Notes: a model not told the origin generated them from the sequence alone. 64,000 nt of DNA from Breviolum minutum Mf 1.05b.01 (GCA_000507305.1 DF239311.1:168996-232995); one strand, 5' to 3'; shown: positions 29,644 to 41,200, counted from the first letter of the stretch. Program-made: numbers and translations.

Positions 29644-29762
29644 CATGCCCTAGGGATCCAATCTCCTTGTGAGAATGATAATGGAACCTAAATGCTATGC
29701 TGATTAGGCTGAGGAGGTGCTTGGACACCCCAATCATCAGCTGAGACTGGATGCCTAGGGAT
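29644..29762. mobile_element. IR-J element
   Basis: CATGCCCTAGGGATCCAATC at the left, ACCCCAATCATCAGCTGAGA then GATGCCTAGGGAT at the right. Aligns with 4238-4360 including ATGGAACCTAAA..CTATGC. Confidence 0.7.
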
Positions 29763-29994
29763 GGAGTTTCTGTTTTTGTTTTCGGGTGGGTGCACATTAA
29801 AACTGCTTCATCGGGACATGTGACCACATTTGGTTTGGGATTACATGTCTACATGTTTAGCAATAGGAATATGTGACTATGTATTTGTTATATTTATGTA
29901 CTATATAGATATACTATGATATAACATGACGTCAAGGATTTATTCAAAAATCATGCATAAGTTTCAGTTTTTTATATAGCACCCACAAGACCAG

Positions 29995-30201
29995 TTGTTG
30001 AGTTTGACGAATGACGACACAGCGACACCTTTTGGCCGTTCGGCGAGGTCTCTGAAAATCCTTTGGGTCAACTGGGTGTCCGTTGCTTATTACGACTTCT
30101 TTGCACTGAAACAGCTTCCCTTAAGCGCTTTGATGGTGCTGGATGCTTCATTGGCGCACCTTGGTGTCACACAGTTCCACCCTGGAAAATTGGGGGAAGG
30201 G
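29995..30201 (+). CDS. LRR exon
   Basis: Acceptor CAAGACCAG|, donor GGAAGGG|GTGTCC, 69 codons in phase 0/0. Reads LLSLTNDDTATPFGRSARSL, then KILWVNWVSVAYYDFFALKQ and LPLSALMVLDASLAHLGVTQ, two LRR-like steps. The other frames carry stops. Confidence 0.83.
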
Positions 30202-31250
30202 GTGTCCTATTGGAATGACGCATTTTTTTTTTACAAATGCACTGAAGATTGGAAACCCACCAAGTCAAAGTTGCAGTGTAAATGCTGTGCTTTTTATAAG
30301 ATGTTTTGCTGTTTTCAAGGGCTTCATGGTGCGACTAGCTTGAAATAGAGAGTGGAAAGAGTGCAGCTTTGCGCGTCGAGAACACATCGTGCCGGTGACG
30401 AAAATCACATTGAAATCACAAATCATATAGTTCAAACAGGGGGTTATATACAGGATTATTCTGGAAAGAGAGAGAGAGAGAGAGCTACACGATTGTTTAT
30501 GTGCTTTGAACGGTGAAGATATTTGTTTCATTCTTGGACACGTCACATTTTGAGATGTTCAGGTGTTGAAATGTGTACTATTGATACCCTTGGACTCAAA
30601 GATGTCACAGTACCTGTAGGTGAGTAGTATTGAATACCTAAATAGCTAAATAGAGTGATGCAAGGTATTGGTATGTAGATATCCTGCATATCCTGGAGTT
30701 GCACATGCAGAACCATCCAATGCACTAAATAGAACATGGAGAGTATTTTATTTTTGTTGGAATGATGCGGATCTCTATCTAACGCTTAGTGTTATTATAT
30801 ACGGGGAAGACAGGTACGTAGTGACGCTTCAGTGATGTTAATCCTGATGTTAATTAGATTTTCCGACGGGGAGTTGGTTGCAATATTGAATCTACTTCTT
30901 TGAGCAATGGAACCAGCTTGAACCTATGGCATCTAATCAATCAAACCGCAGTTAAAAGTTTCAGGAAATGAAGGCTCAGAAAATGACCTGACCCTTCCTG
31001 TAGTAAGGTGCGACTTCCTGAACAGTTTATCCAGATATAGCTGAGTTTGTGTGTGTGTGCGTGTGCCTCAAGACAAAAAGTCCTTGGGGTGAAGCTCCAT
31101 CACTACCTTTGAAATGGGCCTCATTAGGGGTGAGATCATGTCAGAAGTGAGTGCCACGTGACAGATTTCCCTCACGTCGGTTATGGGAATCATCTCAAAA
31201 TAGCGGTGCTTTTTTTGTTCACAGATTTGGAGGTGGTTGAAATATGCTCA
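30202..31250. other. Long intron
   Basis: No exon supported with confidence. Holds a (GA)n tract (about 30467-30483). A frame near 30880-30950 (STSLSNGTSLNLWHLINQ) has LRR spacing but no clear splice sites. Confidence 0.45.
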
Positions 31251-31361
31251 GATTCACCCACAGAATCTTGAGAATCATCCTGTCGATGGAAGAAATCCTG
31301 CACCACCTCGGATGTATCAAACCATGTAAAAGAGCAATGGGAACAACTATCAGATCAACTG
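31251..31361 (+). CDS. LRR-like exon
   Basis: Strong donor TCAACTG|GTGAGT. Frame FTHRILRIILSMEEILHHLG then CIKPCKRAMGTTIRST, ending in phase 1. Acceptor TATGCTCAG| is favoured; TTTTTGTTCACAG| at 31224 is stronger but puts a stop in this frame. Confidence 0.7.
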
Positions 31362-31427
31362 GTGAGTTTATCGGATTTTCTGATTTTTTTCTCCATCAAC
31401 AGTCCCATCCCCATAACGTTAATAAAG

Positions 31428-31543
31428 GAAGTTTTGGAAATCCTTCCTCCATGCCACGGAATCTTAGGAAGCTCCAACTCTGGGAAAGTCACAGTTCTTT
31501 CGCCCGAGTTCTCCAGGAGATTTTTCCGAAAGCCTCAACGATT
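31428..31543 (+). CDS. LRR-like exon
   Basis: Acceptor TTAATAAAG|G gives a phase-compatible 66-base intron from the previous exon. Reads SFGNPSSMPRNLRKLQLWES then HSSFARVLQEIFPKAST. NLRKLQLWES is an LRR step. No GT donor precedes the TAA. Confidence 0.78.
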
Positions 31544-32201
31544 TAACCATCAGTTGATCCGCTGATTTTGAGCTTCCCTTGTTGGAAGAGATATTCTAAA
31601 ATCACATATATCCAAATTAGATTCTTTCAAATCTACATTGAAAATACTGTATGCGTTTGAAACTGTTTGTCAAATCTATGTTTGTAATTGGCTTTTAATG
31701 TCAATACTACCGGTTTGATGAAGAGAGCATCATTTCAGTGTATTGGAACCATGGAATTTTTTGATTTGACCACAGATCACCAACATGTGTCCAAACTTTT
31801 TGCCTTTTCGCCTTGTTTGTGGGGGTCAGCCCTTCAAGACGAAACAGGAGGATTATATCAATTGGATTTCACCCAAGCGTATCATCGCAGCCTCTTCCGA
31901 ATGTTGGCTAAGGCTGGCTGCTTTTGCATGTTGTGATGTTATCGGAAGAATCTCATTGATGTTACTGAGGGAAAGATGATGTTGGGATTCTGGGTCCAGC
32001 AATGGTAAAGCTTGGGATGGAATACACCATTTATCTGAAACAGTGGAATGGGAAAATTCAGAGGAATCCAATTTCCAGCAAGAGAGACATGTACTCCTGG
32101 CTGTTACCGGAACTGAAGGAGCAGCCTGTGTCAGGCAGCTAGATTTTTTGCCAAAAAAAAATGTGTTTCTTAGGTGTTGCACAGATATGGTCAACAAACA
32201 G

Positions 32202-32207
32202 TGTTGG

Positions 32208-32279
<72 letters not shown>
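32202..32279. repeat. (TTG)n microsatellite, about 25 units
   Basis: Uninterrupted trinucleotide run. A second TTG array follows about 120 bases later. Confidence 0.97.
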
Positions 32280-32397
32280 CATTTTTCCTTTCTTTTGGAA
32301 ACCGATATTTGAGGGATGAGCCATTTGAATTCTCAACGTCCTGTCAATGTCCTCCAAGGAGAAGAGAGGTATTTTAACTTCTGAGAACTTCTGAGCT

Positions 32398-32398
32398 T

Positions 32399-32449
<51 letters not shown>

Positions 32450-32482
32450 CTGGTGGTGGTGGTGGTGGTGGTGGTGGTGGTG
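32398..32482. repeat. (TTG)n then (TGG)n compound microsatellite
   Basis: About 17 TTG units with one C substitution, then about 10 TGG units. Confidence 0.97.
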
Positions 32483-32989
32483 ACCGGTAATATCCTCAGA
32501 ACCTATTTCACAAAATACAAAGATCCCTTGCTTCAAACATTTGGCACTATATAATAATTCAGTCTTCAAGGAAAGGGATCCCCGGAGTAGTGCAAGGTGA
32601 TGAAAAGAGAGAAGCAAGCAAGCAAGCAAGAGCAATTAACCGGTTGTAATGTAGATATAAATCAATGGCATGATTTTGCCACTGGGAGTGGTTTGGACAA
32701 CAGTCTAATTTGGATAGGTTTTGGATTTACAGAATAAAAACATCAAAACATTTGCCAAGAAGTGTTAACCCGATAGGCCGAAACTGATAATGTCACCCTG
32801 CTGCGCAGTGCCTTAGTCCATGACGTGATGGACTGAAAGACACAATCGTGATACTCCCTATAGTGAAGTCTTTTTTTTTGGCAATTTTGAAAGGGTGTAC
32901 ATATTTATATACAGTATATAATCTAAATCTACCAAATCTACAATTTTACGGCAGTACATTTGTATATTCATTGCTTGCATATCGTCACG
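32483..32989. other. Intron sequence
   Basis: No exon supported. (AAGC)n run near 32609-32630. Confidence 0.5.
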
Positions 32990-33141
32990 AATCGTCACGT
33001 AGCTTTGCCCCAAATTCTTCCATCAGCTTCTCCGGACCCTCAGACGGCGGAACGTTTGAAGCTGCTGCCTGAAGCGTTCACGTCAGTGGCTGGACCAATG
33101 CCTCTACCGGAGATACTTGGAAATCTCAGCTTTCCGGAAAA
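32990..33141 (+). CDS. Possible LRR-like exon
   Basis: Only open frame: VALPQILPSASPDPQTAERL then KLLPEAFTSVAGPMPLPEIL and GNLSF. GC-rich. Splice sites approximate. Confidence 0.58.
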
Positions 33142-33339
33142 ACAAAAAAAAAAAAAGGTTGAAAGGTTGCTACCCTAGAGGGGTCGGATAAAACTCAAGC
33201 AACTCTCATGTCATGTTTTTTAGATAATCCCCACCTGATTTGAGATAGACATGGTAGATTCTGCAGATTTATTAGGTTGCATTGGTTCAAGAAGTTGACC
33301 TACAGTAGAACGAATAGATCTAATAGATGTGTTTGTATA

Positions 33340-33470
33340 CATTTCGGAGTCGACATGTCCTTCTTTGATGAGGGGTTGGTGTATTCTATCTTCTTTTGCC
33401 CAGAGAGGAATCAAACATCCGAAGCCTCGCATGATTTTGCCATCGCCCCAATTGAAATGATGTGTGACGG
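33340..33470 (+). CDS. Possible exon, strand uncertain
   Basis: Frame VDMSFFDEGLVYSIFFCPER then SHDFAIAPIEMMCD ends near GTGACG|GTGCGT. A 102-codon frame on the other strand overlaps; + is preferred for consistency and for the donor. Confidence 0.48.
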
Positions 33471-33795
33471 TGCGTACGAAGCCTCTGGTTGATGTTCTTG
33501 TTCTTGGTTTATAAAACTCGTGTGTCATTCAGATAAGACAGTCAGACAGTATTTTTTTAACCGCATCGACTACATTGCTATATGGCTATATGTATATCAT
33601 ATCATCATTCGAGTGATTGCAGTCATGACCATCGCATGCCAAGGAAAGTGGATAATCATTGGTGCCTGGGCTATGCTAAGATGAAGTGGAGTCACACAAA
33701 TAAGTCGCAGTCCTATAGTCCTATAGCAGTTGGAGTTTGTCAATCCGTGGGCTCTGATTCCAGCCCTCTATATTTGGGATGGATTCTTTTAAATA

Positions 33796-34127
33796 TGGTT
33801 TGTTCTGGCTGTCAACTGGGCACCTCGTCAAATCCAAAAATGCCAAAAAAAAGCTGCACGGCAGAACAAAAAGGGTGTTTGTTTCATCCTCAAGAACCTC
33901 AACAAAACACCGGTAAAGTGCAGTTGGGCAGTTGTTGTGCATTTTTGGTTGCCATGCCCTACTTCTTGTGTTGAAATGATCTTCCTCACCCCTTTTTGGT
34001 CAAAGAACATGTGTGTGTCGTTGGTCAGGGTCGTGCAGACCCGCGGCAATGCAAAGTTTCGCTTCAACGTGGAGAAATGCATGGGACGAAATTTAACGGA
34101 GCCACTCAACCCAACCCAGTTGGGCCT
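33796..34127 (+). CDS. Long open stretch, one or more exons
   Basis: One frame is open for about 117 codons and ends at TGGGCCTCAG|GTGTAC. Parts look coding: KKGVCFILKNLNKTPVKCSW and VVQTRGNAKFRFNVEKCMGR. It may contain an in-frame intron. A minus-strand frame and a second + frame also overlap. Confidence 0.58.
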
Positions 34128-34202
34128 CAGGTGTACTATTCCTGAGTAAAATCTAGGGTGGGGCTTGGTGGTTTTGGGAAGATGTGGAAAAACTGTTATA
34201 TG

Positions 34203-34296
34203 TACCTGGAACCCAAATGACCCCTGTTTTGATTGCAGATTGACCTTGTTTTGGAGGGGCTAAGGCTCAAAATAGAGGACAAACAGGTTCCAGGTA
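34203..34296. mobile_element. IR-I element
   Basis: TACCTGGAACCCAAATG at the left, AACAGGTTCCAGGTA at the right. Sits in the intron following the 34127 donor. Confidence 0.75.
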
Positions 34297-34603
34297 TTGC
34301 AGTAAGCAGTATAGTTTTCAATGGGGTGGCCCGATTGATTCCCATTTGCTAAGAAACAGGCTTGTGAAGAAGTCCATTGTTGAGCCAAAATCTTGTAGCG
34401 CATGTATACCATTTTTTCAAGATGTGTGCCTAGCTTGATATTTAGAATGCAAAGATAACGTTGTATTGATTTCAGGAGGCTATGCTTGTATAGAAGTTGT
34501 GTTGATTGCGTTACTCCTTTTTATCTTTTTTTGTTGGTGGAACAGCTTTCACCTCATGCTGATTTCTTCTCAGGCATTCCACCACATGAGCAATGAAATA
34601 AAA

Positions 34604-34700
34604 CCTAGTTGTTTAGGGTATATAGGGGATTGTACTACCCAGCTATATAGGGATTAGAATAAACAATTACAAGGATCCCTATTAGACAACCAGTATAATG
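34604..34700. mobile_element. IR-G element
   Basis: CTAGTTGTTTAGGGTATATAGG at the left, CCCTATTAGACAACCAGTATAATG at the right. Aligns with 16942-17041. Confidence 0.78.
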
Positions 34701-35012
34701 AAAAGTAATAGGGTTTTTTGTCGTGGCTCACATTTGAAGTCCATACCCCCGCGGACTCCTTCCTGAAACAAAACAGTAACATGGTATGAGATTTAGATAA
34801 CATTCCTGTAAAAAAACATGAAAATGAGATGAAATTTGAACTTTAATCCCTGGAGTTTTTTGAGGATTTCCAATGGTTACACGTCGCAAAAATTGGCCCG
34901 AAGTTCCTCACAAGAAAACCGAACAAAGGGAAGCTTCCCTGTGAGTCACAAGACATTGCCCAATGAAGGTGGATAAAGTGATCGACCCTTAGGAACCTGT
35001 GAGTCATTGGGA

Positions 35013-35187
35013 GGAGCGATAAGGGTCGCCAGGGATGATGTATTTTCCGATCCTAAGTGAGGAGCTGTTCAGAACCCCAGATTCCTCAAAATCACAGGGG
35101 GAATAAGAAACAGAGTTCCATTTTCTTTTGGATGACTTATGTTTAACAAGGAAGGTGGCACCAAGATCTGCCAAAAAGAAATCCTGA
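35013..35187. repeat. IR-H dispersed repeat, copy 2
   Basis: Aligns with 22232-22400 in the same orientation. On the complement it lies in an 87-codon open frame containing FLADLGATFLVKHKSSKRKW. Confidence 0.85.
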
Positions 35188-35438
35188 AATTCAATGACTG
35201 GATGACCCAAAATATGCCTAGCGCGACATCTCCCGGAAGTCTTCTGCAAACTGTTTACAACGGTCATTTAACCATCCCAAAGAGGTGATAAACGGCAGAA
35301 TTGTCAGGTACTATATGGGAGATGAACCATCCCACCTTTAATAAGCAGCCCTTAATAATCGGTTTTTTAACCCCTTACTCTTGGGGTTGATGACCATCCC
35401 TTCCCTCTTCGGGTTTCCATCCTTCCTTTTTGCCCAAG

Positions 35439-35523
35439 GAAATGGAATTTTGTTGCGCTACTGGAGCCACTTGAGTCACTCCTGAAGCAACGTCTTCCCA
35501 AGAGGAGTCTTCGGCGGCCAAGG
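35439..35523 (+). CDS. LRR-like exon
   Basis: Very strong pyrimidine tract and acceptor (TTTTTGCCCAAG|G), donor GGCCAAGG|GTACTC. Reads KWNFVALLEPLESLLKQRLP then KRSLRRPR. LRR-like leucines followed by a basic tail. Confidence 0.8.
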
Positions 35524-36009
35524 GTACTCAAAGACTAGGGATTCCTTAAGGGTGGTAGGTTGGGAGTGCCCAAAAAATTGGCCAAACACTCCAAATTATG
35601 AAGTGGCCAGTTGGCGCATTATTTTATGTCCAAAGGGTGAGCGGAGAGATATGCCAGTGAAACAGAAACCGAGAGGGAGAGAGAAAGAATGTATTTTGAA
35701 AAACGGCGACAACCTGCATACACCAATACACCCAGGAAAAAAAATCATAGAACCAAAACATGATACACCCCGTTATGCCCCCATAAACTAACATGGAAGC
35801 AAAAAAGTGTTAGTTTGTAGATGTTTCTCTCTTTCCTTTCGGGGGTATTTTCAGGTTCCAGCTATTAGCTGCCAATGATGACAAGTTTCTGGTACTAGGT
35901 AGATCTAGAGACAGAAAATCCGTAGGTTTTCATGGCTCAAGGTACCCTTTTTGCCCAGGGATCAAAAAAGAGTTATTCATCCCAAAGACATCCTTTCTGT
36001 CACAAAATC
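35524..36009. other. Intron with degenerate element
   Basis: A worn IR-A/B-type pair lies at about 35768-35868 (ATGCCCCCATAAACTAACATGG, then TTTCGGGGGTATTTTCAGG). No exon supported. Confidence 0.4.
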
Positions 36010-36226
36010 AGCTTCTTCTTTGTACCTAGAAACCTGGAGTGGCGCTTTCGCAAAATTTTGGGGAAATGTTCCGCAGCATCTGAGGAAACAGATGCAACTC
36101 TTGCTACAATTTTGGAGTATGAGATGTCAAATCCAAGAGCAAGTGGTGTTCCTCAATGCGTTCCTTGGAGATCCGGTTTGCTCAGGTTTGCACATCAGGC
36201 CATATCAGGCCATCCAGCAAAACAAG
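36010..36226 (+). CDS. Exon, frame ambiguous
   Basis: Donor AAACAAG|GTAACG is good. Two frames are open: NVPQHLRKQMQLLLQFWSMR... (LRR-like, preferred) and ATLATILEYEMSNPRASGVP. An IR-D element begins 24 bases into the next intron. Confidence 0.62.
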
Positions 36227-36249
36227 GTAACGAAAGGTAACTATAGATC

Positions 36250-36340
36250 CTATAGGATCCATGGGACGAACAGTATATTTACACCATTCAAAAATCAACT
36301 ACGAATGCAAAGGGAAATATACCATACATGGATCCTATGA
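36250..36340. mobile_element. IR-D palindromic element
   Basis: CCTATAGGATCCATGGGAC at the left, CATACATGGATCCTATG at the right. Inner arms AGTATATTTACACC and GGGAAATATACC. Confidence 0.85.
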
Positions 36341-36598
36341 GGATTGATTAGCTTTTTCCACGGGTTAACCCCCATATCACACGTTTAGTGCAGGATACAG
36401 ACGTCCATTCAAAGTGGGATGCGGTCTTTTATGTCGACAATAGGAGTCGTTGATTCGATTTCCGCTTAGGATGAAATACTACAATTCAGATAAGATATAT
36501 CCCCCCACACCAGATGTCTACAAGAGATTCCAGGTGGGTGACATGTCAAAACTAGGAATTCATCGAAGTAAACAGACACCTGCGAACGCCAAGTCATA

Positions 36599-36692
36599 CT
36601 ACTGTTGATGGTTCAGAAATCCGGCAATCACCAGTATTTACAAGGCTTCAGGTATCCAAGGTGGTTGTTTGGGATTTCTTTCATCAACAGTA
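36599..36692. mobile_element. IR-M element
   Basis: TACTGTTGATGGTTCAGAAATCC at the left, TTTCTTTCATCAACAGTA at the right. Shares GTTGATGGTTCAG.AATCCGGC with 10915-11037. Confidence 0.7.
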
Positions 36693-36940
36693 TCATGTAC
36701 CTAAGGTTATCCCAGGATTTCATTTTTGATGCTCCACAAGTCTTGCAACTCTGTGATCGAGAGATTGCGCCAGAGGCAATGGGCCGACGCGCCTGAGGGT
36801 TTGTTTGGATTTTGCGTTACCTAAGATTCTACGGAAAGTCGCAACTCTGAAAAAAATCCTTCGAAAGGTGAACATTCAATTGAAGGGAAAAAGGTGACAT
36901 TTGGCATTATCATTCATTCTCTTTTTCTTCAGAACTTCTA

Positions 36941-37141
36941 GTGTTGCCCTTTGTGTTGGAGCAATTTCTCCGAAGTGCCAAGATTTTGTTCCATTCATTG
37001 CAGCTTGGGGTGACCACCCACCACCCGAAAATTGGTTGGTCAAACGATTCGGTGAACGCCAAACACCAGGTGCTTTGGCGTTTGTGGCATGGAATCCATG
37101 GACCCGGCGGGACTGGTCACCGTTACCTTACCTTGTTACAA
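36941..37141 (+). CDS. Exon, frame ambiguous
   Basis: Acceptor CTTTTTCTTCAG| at 36931. Two frames are open for about 65 codons: CVGAISPKCQDFVPFIAAWG...AFVAWNPWTRRDW (preferred for balance) and LLVLPFVLEQFLRSAKILFH (LRR-like). The donor is not a clear GT. Confidence 0.6.
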
Positions 37142-37989
37142 GGATCACCTAGCCTTAGATCCTTGGATTGCACCCCCCCATGGGGCTGGTATGTGTATCA
37201 TTAAATGGCCCCCCCCAAGAAAAAAGTATGAGAAATCTGAAATCATGTTGGTGTTGGGTGATATGTGTCACTCCAATTCACAAGATTTGACTTGTAGAAT
37301 GACATGCATGTTAAGTGGCCTTGATGTATAACAAATCTCCAACGTCGCACTCACCCACATGCACCTGGAAGATACCAAAAGGACCATTCAGCCCCCAACA
37401 GTTTCTCAAGGAGATTATTTTTTTTGTGCGTTTAGGGGATGTTTGGTATCTTCCCAGATTACATTGAAGATCTCAATTCTTGTTGGTGTGGGATGTTATC
37501 ACCAGGTTTGCTTCAGGGAGTTGCATCTCTTTTTCAGCATCCCCAATGTACAACCTGAAGTGCATTACTTATGAAATGTTGTTTGATGAACCAAATATCA
37601 CAAGACAATATAGCCATGAAGGGTAAGTATTCAAACATGAACGTATACGCCATTGAAGGAGCGTGAACAAGATCCCAACCCTCATACCATCCGTGAATCC
37701 TATCCCGTTTTTTTTGTGCCGCCGATTTTGTTGGTGAGGTTGCTATGTAAATGTCTTGCGGCAGACGGAGCAACTCTATAACTTCAATGCCCAGAATCCA
37801 AACGGACACTACCGCGTTTTGGCTGGAAAAACCTACCTGCGAGATCACTCAATCATGGGAATCTAAGGGGCCCACCCCATCCCCCAGGAAAGAAGGCCTT
37901 CTTAGGAATGATGCTTAGTAGCCATGACAACTGCTAAAAGAGTCCAATTTTTGTTTGGGAGGTTGTCACCAGCTTCTAAGCAACTTCCA

Positions 37990-38030
37990 ACTCTATATAT
38001 ATATATATTATTTATATATATATATAAAGC
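37990..38030. repeat. (TA)n imperfect microsatellite
   Basis: TA runs separated by TATTATTTA. Confidence 0.8.
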
Positions 38031-38317
38031 AAAACTTGATAAAACCTGCTGTTTTTTATTGGATGACAATGACGGTATTTTACCACGTTTTTTTTTTTCA
38101 GATATAGCTTGGTATATTCACTCCATCTTCCAAGAGTTCCCAGGTGGGGTGATGCTCTCAGACCACGTCATGACCTCCCAAAAAATGGCATCTTCGTTTC
38201 AGAGTTCGTGAATTTGGCCACAAAATTTTAGAGCTATGATTATGGTATCATGTCGTAAAAGTATCCTAGACCTATGGATTGATGGAAGATGGGTTGCACA
38301 CAAAAAGGTAAATGAAG

Positions 38318-38486
38318 CGCAACTTCTCCACGGTGTTTCTCCAAGATGCGGTTGTATTGAAAATGGATCAAGGTGCTACCATAAGATTCCATACCAACGT
38401 GTGGACATCGGATGTCAAATTATGTTGGTGGGTGCCACATATTCCGTTGAACCTCAAAAATGTTGAAGTCATATATGTTCGTATTG
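38318..38486 (+). CDS. Exon, frame ambiguous
   Basis: Donor TCGTATTG|GTAGGT. Preferred frame RNFSTVFLQDAVVLKMDQGA then VKLCWWVPHIPLNLKNVEVI. The alternative, beginning upstream as SILDLWIDGRWVAHKKVNEA, is open through the same bases. Confidence 0.62.
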
Positions 38487-38581
38487 GTAGGTCAAGTCCA
38501 GCTATGTGGTGCATTAAAAAACCTTTTGGAAAAATCCTCCAAAAAACGTTGCCGAATCTGAAAACCCTCGCCAACTCCGAG

Positions 38582-38721
38582 GTTTGGATTTGGCCAACTG
38601 TGCGGACTTCGAGTTGGGTCGAAGGTTGTTGGTTTTAGACAAATGGGAAGCTCGTTTTTTTGACTCGCCGGGATGGGGACTGATGGGAGACTCCGTTGAC
38701 TCGGTGAAGCCTTCAATGAAG
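38582..38721 (+). CDS. LRR exon
   Basis: Donor TCAATGAAG|GTATGG. Reads LDLANCADFELGRRLLVLDK then WEARFFDSPGWGLMGDSVDS. GLDLANC is a typical LRR core. Acceptor CAACTCCGAG|G has a weak pyrimidine tract. Confidence 0.75.
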
Positions 38722-38878
38722 GTATGGAACATTGCGCATTTTCCAGGGGAGATGAGATGAGTTTCATAAATTTCGTGCCGGAAACCTTTGCGAAAAAAAA
38801 TAATGAACAAGTGGGGTGAAGCTGGTGCCCAAGGGGTCCAAAAAGCTGTGAACATGTACTTCTTTATACATATTGAGA

Positions 38879-38997
38879 TACTCTCTGGTAAACTAACATA
38901 GCTGGCTGGAAATCCACCGAAATTCCAATAGGAAATACATCTACATTCATGGTGCTTTGTTTTCCTTTTCCAGCCTATGTTAGTTTACTAGAGGGTA
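38879..38997. mobile_element. IR-B element
   Basis: TACTCTCTGGTAAACTAACATAG at the left, CTATGTTAGTTTACTAGAGGGTA at the right. The core is present on the complementary strand (TTCCAATAGGAAATACATC). Confidence 0.9.
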
Positions 38998-38999
38998 AA

Positions 39000-39530
39000 T
39001 ATATAAACACGGCCCCCAATCCCATCCCCACAGATCAGATCCTTAGCGATGGAGGCTCCACGGAGTCCATCGCAGATACCATTTAGATAGGTGATATGTA
39101 GAATCTAAAGACTTAGATGATGGACTTTAGTGGGTGATACACCAAAACATATTGCAACTGCTAAGAGTGTGCTTGCGTTTGAGTAGCTTGGTATGATTTC
39201 TTTGTAGATATGCGCACATGATTTATTCATTTAAAGTCTTTCATGCATCTGGAACCATACATGTAGTCTTTCTCTATGTGTACGTTCCGAGTTGACATGA
39301 AAACATGTGGTTTTTGGATATCTAAATCTAGAAGTCACGGATTTAAATTTGGAGCATTTTTTCTAAATGCTCCATGAGATGTCGTGAAACAATTCAAAAA
39401 ACAAAAGCAGCAAACATATCCGGAACAGGTGGCGCTTCCATCGTTCTGAAGAGTTGTTTTTCCTTTGGCAGATGGCGTTTTCAGTGGCAAAAACAAGCAA
39501 GCTGTTGATGTCCCAAACATATGCTGCAAG
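39000..39530. other. Intron sequence
   Basis: No exon or element recognised. Confidence 0.4.
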
Positions 39531-39531
39531 C

Positions 39532-39641
39532 AGCGCAAGAAAAATGCACCAAATTTGGAAGTGAGCGATTTGATGATCCTCTAGATCCCCCAAGGAGAGC
39601 CTCCTACGCATTGAACTCAAACGGCGAGATGTTGGGCGCAG
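39532..39641 (+). CDS. Exon, unknown
   Basis: Donor GGGCGCAG|GTGTGG. Frame AAQEKCTKFGSERFDDPLDP then PRRASYALNSNGEMLGA. The downstream bases (RKTVMVFFLPKK) resemble part of the 54283 exon (RKDGQATFCFFPKK), so the exon may run on. Confidence 0.6.
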
Positions 39642-40194
39642 GTGTGGAAATCTCCGGGAGGAAAACCGTGATGGTTTTTTTCCTTCCTAAAAAACATTCA
39701 CCCTGAAATTGATGATTTTTTGTGATGATAGTTTTCCGTGTAGTTTTATCTATATAAATTTTAGGTAAAAATTCGGATCAAAATCTATAGTAAACCATTC
39801 AAAAAACTGTCCAGCCATCCGAATCTCCTAATTTTTTTGGAGGCCTGGAGGCTGCATCTATGACGAAAGTTATGAGGGAACGGCCTTGACGCAAGGATGG
39901 AAGGGACTTCGGGGAAGGTGTCACACGTCAACGCTGTATTTTTCTGATACTTGGAAGGTGATTCCCAAGCGGTTTGGGTAAAAGACTGGGGTTGGGCAAC
40001 ACTTCGGTAACGCTGATTTTTGGTGAAAGTTATAAAGTTGGAGGTTGGTGAATGCTGTTGTTTTTGTTTTCCAAAATTGGGTGATTCTAAGAACATAAAT
40101 GAATCGATTATTATTGGAGAAGGAAAGTGATAGTTTACATCACGTGCAGTTGTGTCGGTAGTATGTCATGGATTGGTTTTTCTCCTGAAACTAG

Positions 40195-40397
40195 TTCTTC
40201 CCAAACGGAATTTCTATTCCAACGAGTTCCACATGTTCACCAAATCGCCGCCGCTTGGAGATTTGGCAACAGGACTTGCAGAGTATACGCTTGGAGAACG
40301 AGGAATCTTGGAGTTTGAATACGCCAGTGGCAAGCGGATTCCAGACTCCCAGGTGCGGGACCGAATGCTGTGGATTCGGCCACCGTTTCGGGGAAAG
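40195..40397 (+). CDS. Exon, non-LRR, unknown domain
   Basis: Acceptor CTGAAACTAG|, donor GGGGAAAG|GTGATG. The only fully open frame gives LPKRNFYSNEFHMFTKSPPL then GLAEYTLGERGILEFEYASG and RDRMLWIRPPFRGK. The alternation in EYTLGERGILEFEYASGK suggests beta-strands. Two IR-D elements follow in the next intron. Confidence 0.87.
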
Positions 40398-40667
40398 GTG
40401 ATGAAACGTGATGAATCCATGTGAGAGTTTAAAAAACACCAGATGCGTTTCAGCTTATCCATTTCGGAACCGCAGATTTAGTGTGGTTTGGTCACATACA
40501 TTTGTATCTTCAATAAAATAGAACATATGTTTTATTTTTTGAGTTTTTCATAGTATACACATTCATATGCTACAAGTGCCGGAATCATCCAGCTAATCTG
40601 GGAGTCAATTTGAAGCCATTTTTCACTTGAAGTCTCTGGAATTCTTGATTTATTTTGCTAGTGTTTT

Positions 40668-40759
40668 CCCATAGCATCCATGCATGGTATATTTACCTAC
40701 ATTTTAAGTGTTTTTTAATGTCAAATGTAGGTGAATATATCATACATGGATCCCATGGG
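40668..40759. mobile_element. IR-D palindromic element
   Basis: CCCATAGCATCCATGCATGG at the left, CATACATGGATCCCATGGG at the right. Arms GGTATATTTACCTACATTT and AAATGTAGGTGAATATATC. Confidence 0.92.
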
Positions 40760-40887
40760 TTTTGTTGTTCCATGGAGGTCCATTCCTTAGAGTTCCCTTA
40801 TTCAACGGGCGGTCGGCGATATGGAGCTTGTGATTTGTCAAATCATGAGAAATGTATACCATAAATTCCAGCGTTCATCGTCCCTAT

Positions 40888-40982
40888 CCCATAGGATCCA
40901 TGGGACTGGTATGTTTACCTGCATTTACCATAAATGTCAAACCAAATGTAGGTAAATAGACCATTTACATGGATGGATGGTA
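40888..40982. mobile_element. IR-D palindromic element
   Basis: CCCATAGGATCCATGGGAC at the left, CATTTACATGGATGGATGG at the right. Second IR-D copy within 320 bases, same orientation of the longer arm. Confidence 0.85.
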
Positions 40983-41200
40983 TGTTATTGTTTCAGCGTT
41001 TCCGCTGTTCCTAAGACCTCTCTCATTTTTTTGTTGGGACTGCTCCCAGCTCCCAGCACCGACATCACTTCTTTAGGCGTCACTTACCACTGTGACACTG
41101 GGAGGAGTATCGCCCTTGTAGCATTATAACTGCCCTGGAAGATAAGTGCCAGACAGTCCATCAAGTGCCACGATACCCAAAAATTTCCAAAAGTCTAAAG

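Noticed and set aside
32207-32312. Poly-Cys, poly-Leu or poly-Thr peptide from the TTG array
   Set aside because: It is a microsatellite in an intron with no splice sites around it.
33582-33974. 130-codon + open frame starting at ATG
   Set aside because: AT-rich start region and no splice support. A different + frame across its second half is longer and ends at a good donor.
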